Below are positions 49,860-61,335 of a stretch of DNA of 64,000 bases, in pieces. The notes beneath the pieces were generated by a model. That model had not been told where the DNA came from. It did not search any database and saw only the letters and a list, made by a program, of their open reading frames with translations. Location: contig NC_045438.1 of the NCBI RefSeq assembly GCF_002776525.5, forward strand, positions 156,279,332-156,343,331, in the 5' to 3' direction. The first letter of the stretch is position 1. The number at the start of each line of letters is the position of its first letter. The stretch comes from Piliocolobus tephrosceles (lineage: Eukaryota; Chordata; Mammalia; Primates; Cercopithecidae). Position numbers and translations under genes: made by a program.

Positions 49860-51420
49860 AGGACTCAGGCTCCTGGCAATGGCAGAATAGCCTGTATGAG
49901 ACTAACCCGCCTTCTAATAACAACAAAAATGTAGAGAAAATATATCTTTCTTTTAATGAAAGTGCTGGAAAGTAACCAAGAGTTGGCAGAAACTAGATGT
50001 GTTGACCCTTAAAGGCTGAGATGCAAAGGAGGTGAGGTCACATTTAAATGGTCTTTCCGCCAGGGCAATGGCCAGTCCCCTAGGAACAGTGAGGCAGGAA
50101 GCAGTATTACTGAGCTGGAGGACACAGAGATGGGGTCTGGGACAGCTGGAAATTGGGAGGAGGTAGGTACAGTGAGCAGAAATCCCAGAAAAAAGGGAGA
50201 CTCTGAGGACGGAGTCTAGAATCTATGAACAAACCCTCAAATCCTTGGCTGTCTTTTGAACTGCCTGTGTAGAAGACAAGAAACCCAAAGGAAAGCCACC
50301 CAAAGCAAGACTGGAAGAACTGAGCAAAATATCAGCAGTGACTCAATATGGGGGACAAGGAGCTAGGAACTCAAGTCCTGCCCAGATACGGTAGCCAAGC
50401 AAACATCTTGTATTTCCACTGAAACTTCAGACTACGGGCAAATCAACAGACCTACCCTAAAGAGCCTCAAACCAAGCCTCCACCAGTCTATAAAATAATC
50501 TGATAGTAATTTAACTGCCTGCTGGAAAACACATGATAATCTTCAGATGAAGATGACAATAGCCTCTAAAACACATCCATACTGTTCTCTATGTGATTAA
50601 AAATTACTAGGCACGCAAATCACAAAAATGTGACACACAAAGCAGTAGAAAGAATAAGACCTACACAAGACAAAGATGTTGGAACCAGCAGACAAGGGAT
50701 GTAAAATAACTATAATATACAGGAAATAATTTACAGAAAAAAGATGGGTAAAGAATGAATGAAGAGTAGAAGTATTTCCGAAGAGATACAGAAACTCTAA
50801 AAACAATAGAAATATTAGAACAGAAAAGTACAATAGCTGAAATAAAAATTCACTGGATAACAGTAGACAGGGCACTGCTATTAGGAAAGGAGTCACGAAC
50901 TTGAAGACAGGTCAACAAAAATTATCCAACCAAAGCATACAGAGAAAAGCCTTAAAAAAAATGAATAAACTGCTGAATCATATCACATAATCTAACATAG
51001 ATGTAACGAAAGCCCCAGAACAGGGAGCTGGAGAAAGGGAATAGAAGAATTTTCCCCAAACTTGACTGAAAACATCAGCCTGAAGATCCAGGAGGCTTGG
51101 TGAACCCAGGGAAGATGACTCTAAAGGATACCACACATAGACATGTCACAGCAAACCAGCAGATTAAAACAGGAATAGAGATGAGGAAAGGGAGGGGCAC
51201 GAAGTGGGAGAGCGGAAGGGGAGGGAGAAGCAGCGAGGCCAACAGGATTTAAAAATGCCTAACTAGAATTCTATATCTAGCCAAATTACCCTTTGAAAGT
51301 AAAGCAAAGTGATGATATTTTCAGAAAAAAGTTGAGAAAATTTCTTGCCAATATTATAAGCAATGCTAAAAGGGGCTGATTCAGGCTAATGGGAAATGAC
51401 AACAGATGGAAATAAGCACC
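49860..51420 (+). mobile_element. L1/HAL1-like ORF1-region remnant
   Basis: Phrases such as GTTGGAACCAGCAGACAAGG, CTGAAATAAAAATTCACTGGAT, CCCAAACTTGACTGAAAAC and AATTCTATATCTAGCCAAATTACCC follow the ORF1-type order of old L1/HAL1. It is non-coding, with many stops. Confidence 0.6.
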
Positions 51421-52890
51421 ATAGCAGGGGACACAGCACATGGTCCACAGGCCAACTCCAGCCTATCGCTGTTGCTGTAGTGCCCATGCATTATTACTTT
51501 AACTTAAAAAAATAAAAAATAAAAAGAATATGTGACAAAGATGGCAGACTATAAGGCCCACAAAATCTGTAATATTTACTATCTTGTCCCTTACAAAAAA
51601 AGGTTGCCAATCCCAATTTATAAGAAAAACTATATATTTTTCTTTAGTTCTTCAAAAGATAATTGTTTAAAGCAAAAATAACAATGAATGAGAGCATTTA
51701 CAGTATATGTATAAATAAAACATTACAAAAAAATAACTCCTCTAAAAATGCCCTTGATCAAGCCCAAGGTCATCCCACAAATAATGAACTCATACAACCC
51801 TAAATCGTAGTAATATTACATTATTTCAAATTATTTCTCAGAAGCCTTAAAACACTTGGCTGAAATGATTATTTTTTAATAACACAAAACTGAAATAAAA
51901 TAGATGGTTTGCTCCCAATCTGTTTTCTAACACACACAGCAAATAGCAAGTATGTTATCAAATATGAAAATCTTTTGAAAAACTGAAAGCACCTTCTCTG
52001 CTTAAAGTGCTTCTTAAAAAATTAATAATTTGTTCTCTTTCAACCTGTTGAATATTGGCAAAGTGTGAGGGTTGACAGGAAACGCTTCTTTGAGGAAAGA
52101 ACATGAAGAAGGGTATAAACAGGAAAAGACAGACAATATTTGGGCAACAATGGTGTAAGGCAGAAAGTAAATACACAAGGTAAGAGGAGAATGGTGAAGA
52201 GTTAGTATATCAGGAGAGCGATCAGAGTCTCACAAGGCACAGAGGGTTCTGGCTGGGGGGCTGGAAGGATGGCAATGCCAACCCCCCCCATGTCAAGGAG
52301 GTGAGCCACCTTCAGTGCTGTACATCCAGCAGCTTGCACAATTTACACACATAACCGAGGGAATCAATAGGTTAACGACTACATGAACAAATGAAGAACC
52401 AGAAATGGTCTATTAGAGATGAGAAGTCAATGTGTACACATAACAATGAATTTGGAACATGAGACTAAGGGGTGGGGACTTATTCCAAGAGAGATGCTTC
52501 AAAAGAATGCTGGAACACAACACTATAGACTGATCAAGTCAGGACCTACTGATTCTGATTTGTAATTCAGAGTCTCGAGTTCTCACTTACTTTAATAGAC
52601 CCTGGTTTGTGTCTTATCCATGCTTGGTCACTAGAGAAAATTGGGAGTGCTTTGTTCTCATTCTACTTCAAAGGCATACTATGTAAATAATATTATTATG
52701 AGTGAGAAAATTAAAAATCAGCAAGAAACTGACAAAGATACTGACCAGATGGATGGGAAATAAATGGTAACCTAAAATCATGGAGGCGGCTGAGTGGAGC
52801 CAAATTTTATAAATGGTCAGGTCACCAGCAGGTGTTTTCCTACCGGTAGAGCTTTTACTTTCAATTTAAGTTCAAACTATAGAAATTTGG
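51421..52890. other. Intron with no recognised element
   Basis: No exon or confident repeat recognised. Confidence 0.4.
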
Positions 52891-52901
52891 GCAGTGACGT
52901 T

Positions 52902-53176
52902 TTTGGTTTTTTTTTTTTTTTTTTTTTTTTTTGAGACACTCTTGCTCTGTCACCCAGGTTGGAGTGCAGTGGCACGATCTCAGCTCGCTGCAACCTCTGC
53001 CTCCCGGGTTTATGCTATTCTCCCGCCTCAGCCTCCAGAGTAGCTGGGACTACAGGCGCCCGCCACCACGCCCGGCTAATTTTTGGTATTTTTTGTAGAG
53101 ACAGGGTTTCACCGTGTTAGCCAGGATGGTCTCCATCTCCTGACCTCGTGATCCGCCCACCTCGGCCTCCCAAAGG
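52902..53176 (-). mobile_element. Alu SINE, truncated at its 5' end
   Basis: T tail then GAGACACTCTTGCTCTGTC ... CTCGGCCTCCCAAAG, stopping about 40 bp short of the Alu start. GGGCAGTGACGTTTTT before it and GGGTAGTGACTTTTT after it look like an imperfect target duplication. Confidence 0.9.
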
Positions 53177-53331
53177 GTAGTGACTTTTTAGAGTATGAGA
53201 ATCCTAATTTTTTTTAATAATAGACTTTCATATTAGTATCCAGTCATGCACTCCATAATGACATTTCAGTTCACAACAGACTAAATGTACGATGGTGGTC
53301 TCACAAGTTTATAAATAGAGTTGAAAAATTC

Positions 53332-53453
53332 TTTTTAGTAGAGGCAGGGTTGCACTATGTTGGCCACGCTGGTTTCGAACTCCTAACCCCAAGTGATCTA
53401 CCCACCTTGGCCTCCCAAAGTGCTGGGATTACAGGCATGAGCCACCACACCCA
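53332..53453 (-). mobile_element. Alu left-monomer fragment
   Basis: TAGTAGAGGCAGGGTTGCAC ... GCCACCACACCCAGCC, reverse-oriented, about 120 bp. Confidence 0.9.
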
Positions 53454-54139
53454 GCCGAAAAACCCATATTGCCTAGTGACATTTGGGCCTTCTACGTCAT
53501 AATGTAACACATTCTTCACGTATTTGTGGTGATGCTGGTGTAAACACACCCACTGCACTGCCAGTCATATACAAGTACAGCACATGCAATTATGTACAAT
53601 ACATAGTGCTTGACAATGATAGTAAATGACTATATGACTGGTTTATGTATTTACTATACTTTATTGTTATTTTAGACTGTACTCCTTCTACTTATTTTTT
53701 TTAAAAGTTAATAGTAAAACAGCCTCCGGCAGATCTTTCAGGAGGGATTCCAGAAGCAGCACTGTTGTCATGGGAGATGACAGCTCCATATGTGTCACTG
53801 CACCTGAAGACCTTCCGTGGGACAAGATGTAGAGATGGAAGACAGTGATACTGACGAGCCTGATCCAGTGCAGGGCTAGGCCAATGTGTGTGTCTGTGTC
53901 TTAGTTCTTAACAACAAAGTAAAAAAAGTAAAATATAATAATCCTAAAAATAGAAAAAAACTTATAGAATAAAAATATAAAAATACTTTTGTACAGCTAT
54001 ACAATGTGTTTGCTTTAAGCTAAATGTTATCATAGAAGAGTCAAAAAGTTAAAAATTAAAAAGTTATAAGTAAAAAAGTTACAGTAAGCCACAGTTAATT
54101 TATTACTAACACAATTTTTTTAAAAATTGAGTATATCCT

Positions 54140-54432
54140 GGCCAGGCGTGGTGGCTCACGCCTGTAATCCGAGCACTTTGGGAGGCTGAGGCGGGCGGAT
54201 CACAAGGTCAGGAGATTGAGAGCATCCTGGCTAACACGGTGAAACCCCGTCTCTACTAAAAATACAAAAAATTAGCCGGGCACGGTGGTGGGCGCCTGTA
54301 GTCCCAGCTACTCAGGAGGCTGAGGCAGGAGAATGGCGTGAACCCAGGAGGCGGAGGTTGCGGTGAGCCGAGATCGCGCCACTGCACTCCAGCCTGGGTG
54401 AAAGAGCAAGACTCCGTCTCAAAAAAAAAAAA
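54140..54432 (+). mobile_element. AluY/AluSc-type SINE
   Basis: GGCCAGGCGTGGTGGCTCAC ... GACTCCGTCTC plus A tail. GAGTATATCCT before and GGGTATATCCT after suggest an 11-bp target duplication. Confidence 0.95.
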
Positions 54433-54864
54433 CTTGGGTATATCCTAAGTATGCAGCATTTATAAAGTCTACAGTAGTGTGCAGTAATGTCCTAGGCCTC
54501 CCCATCCACTCACCACCCACTCACTGACTCAACCCAGAGAAACTTCCAGTCCTTCAAGCTCTATTCATGACAAGTGTCCTATACAGGTTGTATGAATTTT
54601 TTACCTTTTCTACTATACCTTTTCTGTTTAGATACACAAATACCATTGTGCTGTAACTGCCTACATTATTCAGTACACAAACATGCTGTGCAGGTTTGTA
54701 ACCTAGGAGCAATAGGCTATACCATATAGGCTATAGGTGTAGCCAGTTTTACCGTCTAGGTTTGTGTAAGTACACCCCACAGTGTTTGCACAATGACCAA
54801 TGAGGAAATCACGTAACGACACATTTCTCAGAATGTATCCCATTGTTAAATGATTAATGACTTT

Positions 54865-55491
54865 GTACATTACGTAAGTCAATTTTTGTGTATGTGCATA
54901 CATGTTTTAAAGAATAATACTGCCACAGGTGCATTTCTGGGGAAAGTGACAAGAAATTGATATGGCTGATAACAAGGATAAAGAGCAGAGGCAAGTAAAG
55001 GGAGAAAACATCCAATTTTTATTGTATGTGATTCTGTACTAGTTGATTTAAGTTCATGTATTACTCATATAAAAGATATATTACTTACTCATTTAAATCC
55101 ACAGGTATGTATAATATATACAAACGTATGTGTAAATATGGACAGCCAAATAAAAAACAAACGTGGGTGTCTCAATTCCCTGAAAGTATGTAAGTGCCTG
55201 CCTGCTTATATGCTTAATATACATATTACATATATGTGTGAAGATTTACACATATATCTTCACAAATACGTGCGTACACATATGAATATATACGCATACT
55301 GTCAGATTCTTACGTATTCTCCCTTAAACTCGATACATTATTCCATACTTCCAATTTATTTGATGCCTGTTTCCTTCTTCCAAATTAAGAATATTTTAGC
55401 ATCTACTAACTGACAATAATACTATTATAAGTATTACAAAACATGATTCTTTACCCTTTACATTCCTTTAATTTAGTTAAAAGTGTTAGTC
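54865..55491. other. AT-rich intron with no recognised element
   Basis: TATA/CATA-rich alternating text at about 55.1-55.3 kb; no exon or confident repeat. Confidence 0.4.
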
Positions 55492-55508
55492 AAAGTATTC
55501 TAAGGTCA

Positions 55509-55801
55509 GGCTGGGCATGGTGGCTTATGCCTGTAATCCCAGCACTTTGGGAGGCCATGGTGGGCGGATCACCTGAGGTCAGGAGTTCGAGACTAGCCTG
55601 GCCAATGTGGCGAAACCCCGCCCCTACTAAAAATACAAAATTAGACAGGCATGGTGGTGTGCATCTGTAATCCCAGCTATTTGGGAGGCTGAGGCAAGAG
55701 AATCACTTGAATGCGGGAGGGGGAGATTGCAGTGAGCTGAGATCACGCCACTGTACTCCAGCCTGGGCAACAAGGGCGAAACTCCATCTCAAAAAACAAA
55801 A
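55509..55801 (+). mobile_element. AluS-type SINE
   Basis: GGCTGGGCATGGTGGCTTATGCC ... CTCCATCTC plus A tail, with GGATCACCTGAGGTCAGGAG (AluS form). The 17-bp duplication AAAGTATTCTAAGGTCA / AAAGTATTCTGAGGTCA lies at 55492-55508 and 55802-55818. Confidence 0.95.
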
Positions 55802-55818
55802 AAAGTATTCTGAGGTCA

Positions 55819-57406
55819 GTTAAGAAATCTGCTCTTTCATCTCAAAATCTACATCTCTTCTAAAGCACAGCCCCCTCACCAGCAAGAATCAGAAATTAAA
55901 AAGGATATGAAAAATAAAACTAGGTTATGGAGGGGAGAAAAATAAAATGAACACAATGGATAAAATCTAACAGCTTTAGTCATCATCTACAGATACGATC
56001 TTTATTTGGGAATTATAATCAAACCAACACCCTAACATTTTACAATTCCTCAAGACTACACTGGGGGCCACTGATGTGTATCCCACATCACCCAATACTT
56101 CCCTTCCCATCCCTACCAGAGCAGTTGTTTCCTTTCATCATAACAGCCCCTCCCCAGACCATGGAGTGCATGGTCTGGGGAGCACAGCCAGGAATTGGGG
56201 CCACAGGCAGGAGTTGCTCACCACGTCCTCAGCACAGAGGTGGACACACAGCAGGCAGGGCACCCAATAATCTCCAGCTAGGCGTCAGAGAAATGCAATA
56301 AATCCTAACCATTCTACGACATTGGCACCTACTCAAAAGCAGGGAAGAATTAACATTTTATAACCACAAGAAAAATACACCTTAAAAAAAAATCCAAGCT
56401 CAAAAACTTTAAAATTAACTACACTGTTTAAATAGTCATTATTATTATTTCTGTAAAATAAATGGCTAAACAGCTAGAGTCAACTTCCTTTAAAGAATTC
56501 ATGAGAAAAGTTCACAAATTTTTCAGTTTCACAGAAACAGGTGAAATATGTAACATTCCAATTATTAATTTTCCATGCTATAATTTTAAATGTAAATGGT
56601 AGTAACTACTAAGTGATACACTTCAATAAAAATAGAAAATGGTTTAAAAATATAGAAATTTATAGGTAGTCAACTGCATGATCCATAATACTAATAATTA
56701 ATCATTATTTAAAAGTTACTTTTTAAATTAAACTTAAACCCTAACCCTATCCCTATCACTAACCCTAACCAGCCAACATATTCAGAGATATATTCCCTAA
56801 ACTGATTTTCCAATGACTAATACTTAGAAAATGTATCATCAAATCTGCTGATGAAAATACACTAAATTATATTTCCAGAAAATAAATTATCTGGAATCCA
56901 CATTACTATTATTATTGTTGTTGTCCAAAGCCATTAGCTTAAATAAATAACAGTACATACATTTTGTATGTGTGTATGTATAATAATAAATGTAAGTGTA
57001 TGTGTATATATATACACACACACACACACCCAGTGTCTTTGTTTGAACTATATCTACCATCCCATTATATATAAACATGTATATGCCTTCTAGTTATTTG
57101 TTTTCACTGTTACCTTGAAGAAATAGCTCAGAGAAGACAATGACAATATTGGGCCCTTCGTACATTTAAGTGGTTCCAAACAAATATTTATTTATGATAA
57201 AATTTATAATGGACAAAATTCCCAATCTAAATCTTCATAATCTAAGCAATCAAAAAAATTCATATGCTTTGAGAAATCATCACAATTCAAACAATGAACA
57301 AGTGTCATTTCTTTCACAAAGGAAATACTTGGCTAAGTCCAACACTTCCAAGGACTCTGGCCAAAAATAACAGTAATTAAGCTTGTAACTTCATATGTAT
57401 GGATCT
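55819..57406. other. Intron; short telomere-like tract, otherwise unrecognised
   Basis: No exon. CCCTAA-type repeats at 56735-56770 and a (TA)/(CA) stretch at 57003-57030 are the only structure noted. Confidence 0.45.
56735..56770 (+). repeat. Interstitial telomere-like (CCCTAA)n tract
   Basis: AAACCCTAACCCTATCCCTA then TCACTAACCCTAACC: about five CCCTAA-type units, two or three of them altered. Confidence 0.85.
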
Positions 57407-57567
57407 GAACTAGTCAAACCAAAAATAGCTTCCTGATCATTTATCAGCTGCTGCCATTTGCCTAAGAAGCTAACTGCAACACAGAGACTAAGACAAATCA
57501 TGGTGAAAACACACAGAAATATAACAGAACTTAAGACTTAAAGCTCTTTTCAGTTATTATATGGTAG
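57407..57567 (+). repeat. Local duplication, copy 1
   Basis: Begins GAACTAGTCAAACCAAAAAT and contains TTTATCAGCTGCTGCCATTT and TCTTTTCAGTTATTATAT. A diverged direct copy lies 0.6 kb downstream at 58016-58180. Confidence 0.9.
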
Positions 57568-58015
57568 CACAAGAGGGATGGCCATCAAGCAATTATTTGG
57601 ATACTTAACAAGATTAACTATTTCTTGAACTCCCTAAGATATACGTAAAATACATAGCAAAACACAGAATTCACACACATGCACACAGCTCTTAAAACCA
57701 ATGGAGACAGCGCAAGTTATCTGTTCCGATCCAGCCTAGGAATCCCTCCCCTTGAAAATCCTCCTCTTGAATGAACAGCACTGCCTTTTAGGGATGCCCA
57801 CAGCACCCAGCTTGCCTTCCCCCACTGCTGCCTCAAGCTCATGGTGTTCCTTCTCATGAGAATCACCTCCCCAGTGTTCTTCACACCTGCTTGGGAAGCC
57901 CTCATTCTCCTCACTCACAGCCGCACCCCCGCATTTCAGGCCCTACTGGGGGAAATCCAACAGCAACAGCTTCCTGTGTGCTGAGCGCTGTTCTGAGGAC
58001 TTCACATCTACATGT

Positions 58016-58180
58016 GAACCAGTCAAACCAAAAATAGCTTTCCAATCGTTTATCAGCTGCTGCCATTTGCAGAAGCTAACTGCATCATAGAAACCAAGTT
58101 AGGAAAATCACGGCAAAAACACACTAAAATAAAACTGGACTTAGAAAGACTTCGAACTCTTTTCAGTTATTATATTGTAA
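58016..58180 (+). repeat. Local duplication, copy 2 (inside the MIR)
   Basis: GAACCAGTCAAACCAAAAAT ... TTTATCAGCTGCTGCCATTT ... TCTTTTCAGTTATTATAT. By eye about four in five bases match copy 1, with small indels. Confidence 0.9.
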
Positions 58181-58192
58181 CAACCATTCAAT

Positions 58193-58195
<3 letters not shown>

Positions 58196-58223
<28 letters not shown>
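58196..58223. repeat. (CA)n microsatellite
   Basis: A 28-bp CA tract that grew inside the interrupted MIR. Confidence 0.95.
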
Positions 58224-58226
<3 letters not shown>

Positions 58227-58399
58227 CTACCTGGGAGAAGGAGACCACCCTTCACCTCCTTTTTCCAGAGGAGCAAACAGCGGCACACAGAAGCGAATTC
58301 ACAGAGCCCGTCGGGAAGAACCGGCTTGAACCCAGGCAGACTGCCTCCAGAACGTGAAGTTGGTAGTACAGCGCTACTCTATGCCACCTCCCTGTATTC

Positions 58400-59688
58400 T
58401 ATGTGTGCAACAAAACGGCGTCCTGCCTGACCTGGCAACTTCGCATCTTTCATATGTGGGCATCAATGTCACATGCTCTTGAAGCTCTCTCCTGACACTA
58501 ACTGGGAGCAGTACAGTGTGCACCAACAGCACCCCACCTCTTCTTGCGTTCAATGTATGTGTGTGACGTTGCTTGTTTCATGTCTGCATCACCCTCTAAA
58601 ATCAAACGCCATGATCAGAATCTATCATAGTTATCCTGCTATCCGAGGTCCCAACATTTATCCACAACTCACCAGTTTTTCATGACACGCTTTAATCCCG
58701 GCTCTCAGAAATACCTACTAATGATTCTAGGAAAGGAACAGTTTCTTGCCTCCCTATACACTGCACCGACCTTTATCTAGTTCATACAATTTGGCCTTCA
58801 GTTGTATCCAATTTGTCCAACATGATTTAGGTCTTATTTGGGCCTTAAATTATCTATTACGTGTGAATCTCTTTTCCATCTGAGATGTTTCAGCTACCTG
58901 AAGATAGAAGAGCCAACCCACAGGATTTGTACAGCCCTAGAAACACACGATGTACTCAATATCGCTGGATTCACACCTGTGGGAGGGAAAGAACATACTG
59001 AAAATGTCTTCACTGCTTCATGAAGGCCCAATGGGAAGTGGGGATGGAAAATCAAATTGAAAAATTCCTTTTGCAGGGAAAAATAGAGCAGCCAATAACT
59101 GATCAACAGAAGCGTAATGGGAACGTGCGTGTATATGGGGTGGGGAGTGGACACACAAAAAATGAAAACTCCAAGAAGCTGTCAGGAAAGGTAGCCTCTC
59201 CCTTCTCTTCACTTTTGTCTTCTCCTATGCTAGACTTAAGAACCAAGAGTTCTCAGTTCAGGCTCAAAACTGAAATTTCATTTTACTATGGTAGAAATCA
59301 CAGACAGACACATGCAGATACATACAATCTCACCAACATAATTTTGCAGAGTAAAAAAAGGTTTTATCACCACTACTGAAATAGTGAACACTAAAAGTGC
59401 CTTATAATACTATCATTTAAGTTGCAATTACAATTCGTGGTGATGCCACCCACGGCTGTTAACAAACGATCATTAAGTTCTGCTTACGATGACCTTATTG
59501 AAATAGCTCCCAAAACAGCCTGCCGAGGTTATTTGCTGAGAAAGAAAGAAATTTCATCTGGTTTCCCTGAATGTTGTACCACAGAAAGAGTCTGGAATAC
59601 TTTAGTCATTATCATTTACAAAATTTATGGTACATAGGCTGTTCCCACTATAGGGATGCACTGCTTCCAGAAATCTGTGAACTTCAAA
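58400..59688. other. Intron, possibly L2-derived at the left
   Basis: 58.43-58.9 kb has C/T-rich phrases that might be diverged L2; the rest shows no recognised repeat. Frames such as 59020-59379 show no domain. Confidence 0.35.
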
Positions 59689-59717
59689 ATTGTGACTCAA
59701 AAACATTGAGTCACAAT
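59689..59717. promoter_or_regulatory. Hairpin with two perfect AP-1 sites
   Basis: ATTGTGACTCAA (59689-59700) and TTGAGTCACAAT (59706-59717) form a 12-bp perfect stem around AAACA. Each arm holds a consensus AP-1 heptamer (TGACTCA 59693-59699; TGAGTCA 59707-59713). Binding is not shown. Confidence 0.6.
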
Positions 59718-60502
59718 CAATTTATTAAAAAAAAAAAATTATTTGGTGTCCAATGAATTATTTACTTTACAAGTAGATGCATTAGAGAAGAAAGCTCCAG
59801 GGTCAAGGCCAGAAACCTGGGTAGGAGCAAGCAGCGGGGCAAGAATCCAGGAAGAGGGAATATTATATATTGTACCAAGGCATGCTCCTTGCCAAAATCT
59901 GAGATCTCTCCTTTCCCAAGATCACACCTAATCTTCAAACCAAGGCAAATCATGGAAGTTTTAAATATGGGAGTCACTTGGCAGTCCCAGACTTAAGACC
60001 CAAGGTTTGCAGTGCTCAGGAAGGTCTAGGACATGCAATGATTTTTACCACTGCTAAGAAACATATGTGAATCTCATGCATGGTGAAGCTGGCACACAGG
60101 AGGTTCCACTTGGTTGGAGAGTCAGTCTTGCAGATTGTCCAGTGACCACCTCTCAAAACCTTCACTGTTCTTTATTCCGTGCAATACTCCGTGGCAAGTG
60201 TGTAATACTCCGGCAATCCCCAAGTCCTCTGATTCTTCCTCCAAAAACCTCTCCAAGCTGCCCACTTCAGCCACCCAGATCCAAGCCCCTCCCCTCCTCA
60301 AGACTTCTGCCTCTGCCTCTTTTCAGTCCTCTGCATGGCACCTGCTCCTGCCCTTCCCTGCCTTCCAACCCACATTCCATGTGCAGCCACACCTGCCAAC
60401 AAGAGCCAGCTCCTCCCTCCCTCTTTTATCTTAGAGCATCTTCATCTTAGCTCTTTCCACCAATGTCCTCACCCCAATCTTGTTTAATGCCATATAACTC
60501 CA
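59718..60502. other. Intron; C/T-rich part possibly L2-derived
   Basis: 60.13-60.48 kb is C/T-rich (CCTCTCCAAGCTGCCCACTTC, CTTTTATCTTAGAGC) and could be a diverged plus-strand L2. The frames at 60067-60450 follow from that composition. Confidence 0.35.
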
Positions 60503-60721
60503 CTAGTGGTTTTTAGGTTGGGGTGATTTTGCCCTCCAAAAAGCATGTGGCAATGCCTGGAGATATCTTGGGTTACAACTGAGGGAGAAAGATTGCAATT
60601 GGCATCTAGTGGGTACAGGTCAGGGAGTCTGTCAAATATCCTGTGACACACAGGACGGCACCCAAGACAAAGAATTACCCAGGCCAAATCACAAATGGAG
60701 TTGAGATGGAGAAACTCTGCT
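60503..60721 (+). mobile_element. MER5A hAT-Charlie DNA transposon
   Basis: CTAGTGGTTTTTAGGTTGGGGTGATTTTGCCCTCC ... GGCAATGCCTGGAGATATC ... GGCATCTAGTGGGTACAGGTCAGGGA ... CAAAGAATTACCCAGGCC ... GAGAAACTCTGCT is nearly full-length MER5A. Confidence 0.95.
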
Positions 60722-60889
60722 AGAAATCAATAAATATTTTAATGATAACTGAAAAAGCATTCGATATTACTTTAATCATATCCTCTTTATTCCTCCTTTT
60801 ATTATATTAACTGTGTCCAAAGAGAGTAAAACATAATTTAGATTAGCATATTTTAAAATCATGAATAATGATACAAGTTAGCAATAACT

Positions 60890-61085
60890 ACTACTAAAGG
60901 GGGAATCTTCACATTTAGCACTAGAATAAAAGTACTCACATGTATTCTTCTAGTAAGTACCTATGAGAAAACTAAGTCATGAAGAGGTGTAACTTTGGTC
61001 ACTCAGCTAAGACACGGAAAGCTGGGATTCCATCCCAGGACACCTGAACAGAAAGCTTTTCCCACTGTGCCAGACTACACTATAC
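60890..61085 (-). mobile_element. MIR SINE, reverse
   Basis: CACATGTATTCTTCTAGTAAGTACCTATGAGAAAACTAAG ... CACTCAGCTAAGACACGGAAAGCTGGGATTCCATCCCAGG is the reverse strand of MIR. Confidence 0.85.
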
Positions 61086-61099
61086 TTTTAATACGCAAA

Positions 61100-61335
61100 A
61101 AAACAGTAATGCGTGGGTGTTAAAAATTTCTCTCAGTTCAAATTCTGGTCTATCCCTTTCTTATCTTTATGACATTGAGCAAGTTACTTTACAATCCAAA
61201 CCTAAGTAACCTCATCTGTAATGGGTTAGAAAATAGTACCTACCTCACAAAGTTGCATGAGATTCAGAAAAAACAAGAATATTTAGAGTAGCACTCGGCA
61301 TGCAGTTGGCACTCATTAATGATTACTTACTATTA
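61100..61335 (+). mobile_element. MIR SINE, forward
   Basis: GTTCAAATTCTGGTC ... TATGACATTGAGCAAGTTAC ... CCTCATCTGTAATGGG ... GTACCTACCTCACAAAGTTGCATGAG ... GCAGTTGGCACTCATTAATG follows the MIR consensus. Confidence 0.9.

Larger units (their letters stand above)
53241..54864. mobile_element. Tc1/mariner-type DNA transposon hosting two Alu insertions
   Basis: Starts CAGTCATGCACTCCATAATGACATTTC and ends ...CCCATTGTTAAATGATTAATGACTT, inverted ends of a repeat I recognise (its interior includes AGATGACAGCTCCATATG, GAAGACCTTCC and CAGTGATACTGACGAGCC). The exact family name is uncertain. An Alu fragment (53332-53453) and a full Alu (54140-54432) interrupt it. Removing them leaves about 1.2 kb. 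Confidence 0.75.
57965..58395 (-). mobile_element. MIR SINE interrupted by a local duplication
   Basis: 57965-58015 (TGTGCTGAGCGCTGTTCTGAGGACTTCACA) and 58182-58395 (CAATCCTCAC ... GAACCCAGGCAGACTGCCTCC) are consecutive parts of a reverse MIR. The 165 bp between them belong to the duplication. Confidence 0.8.
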
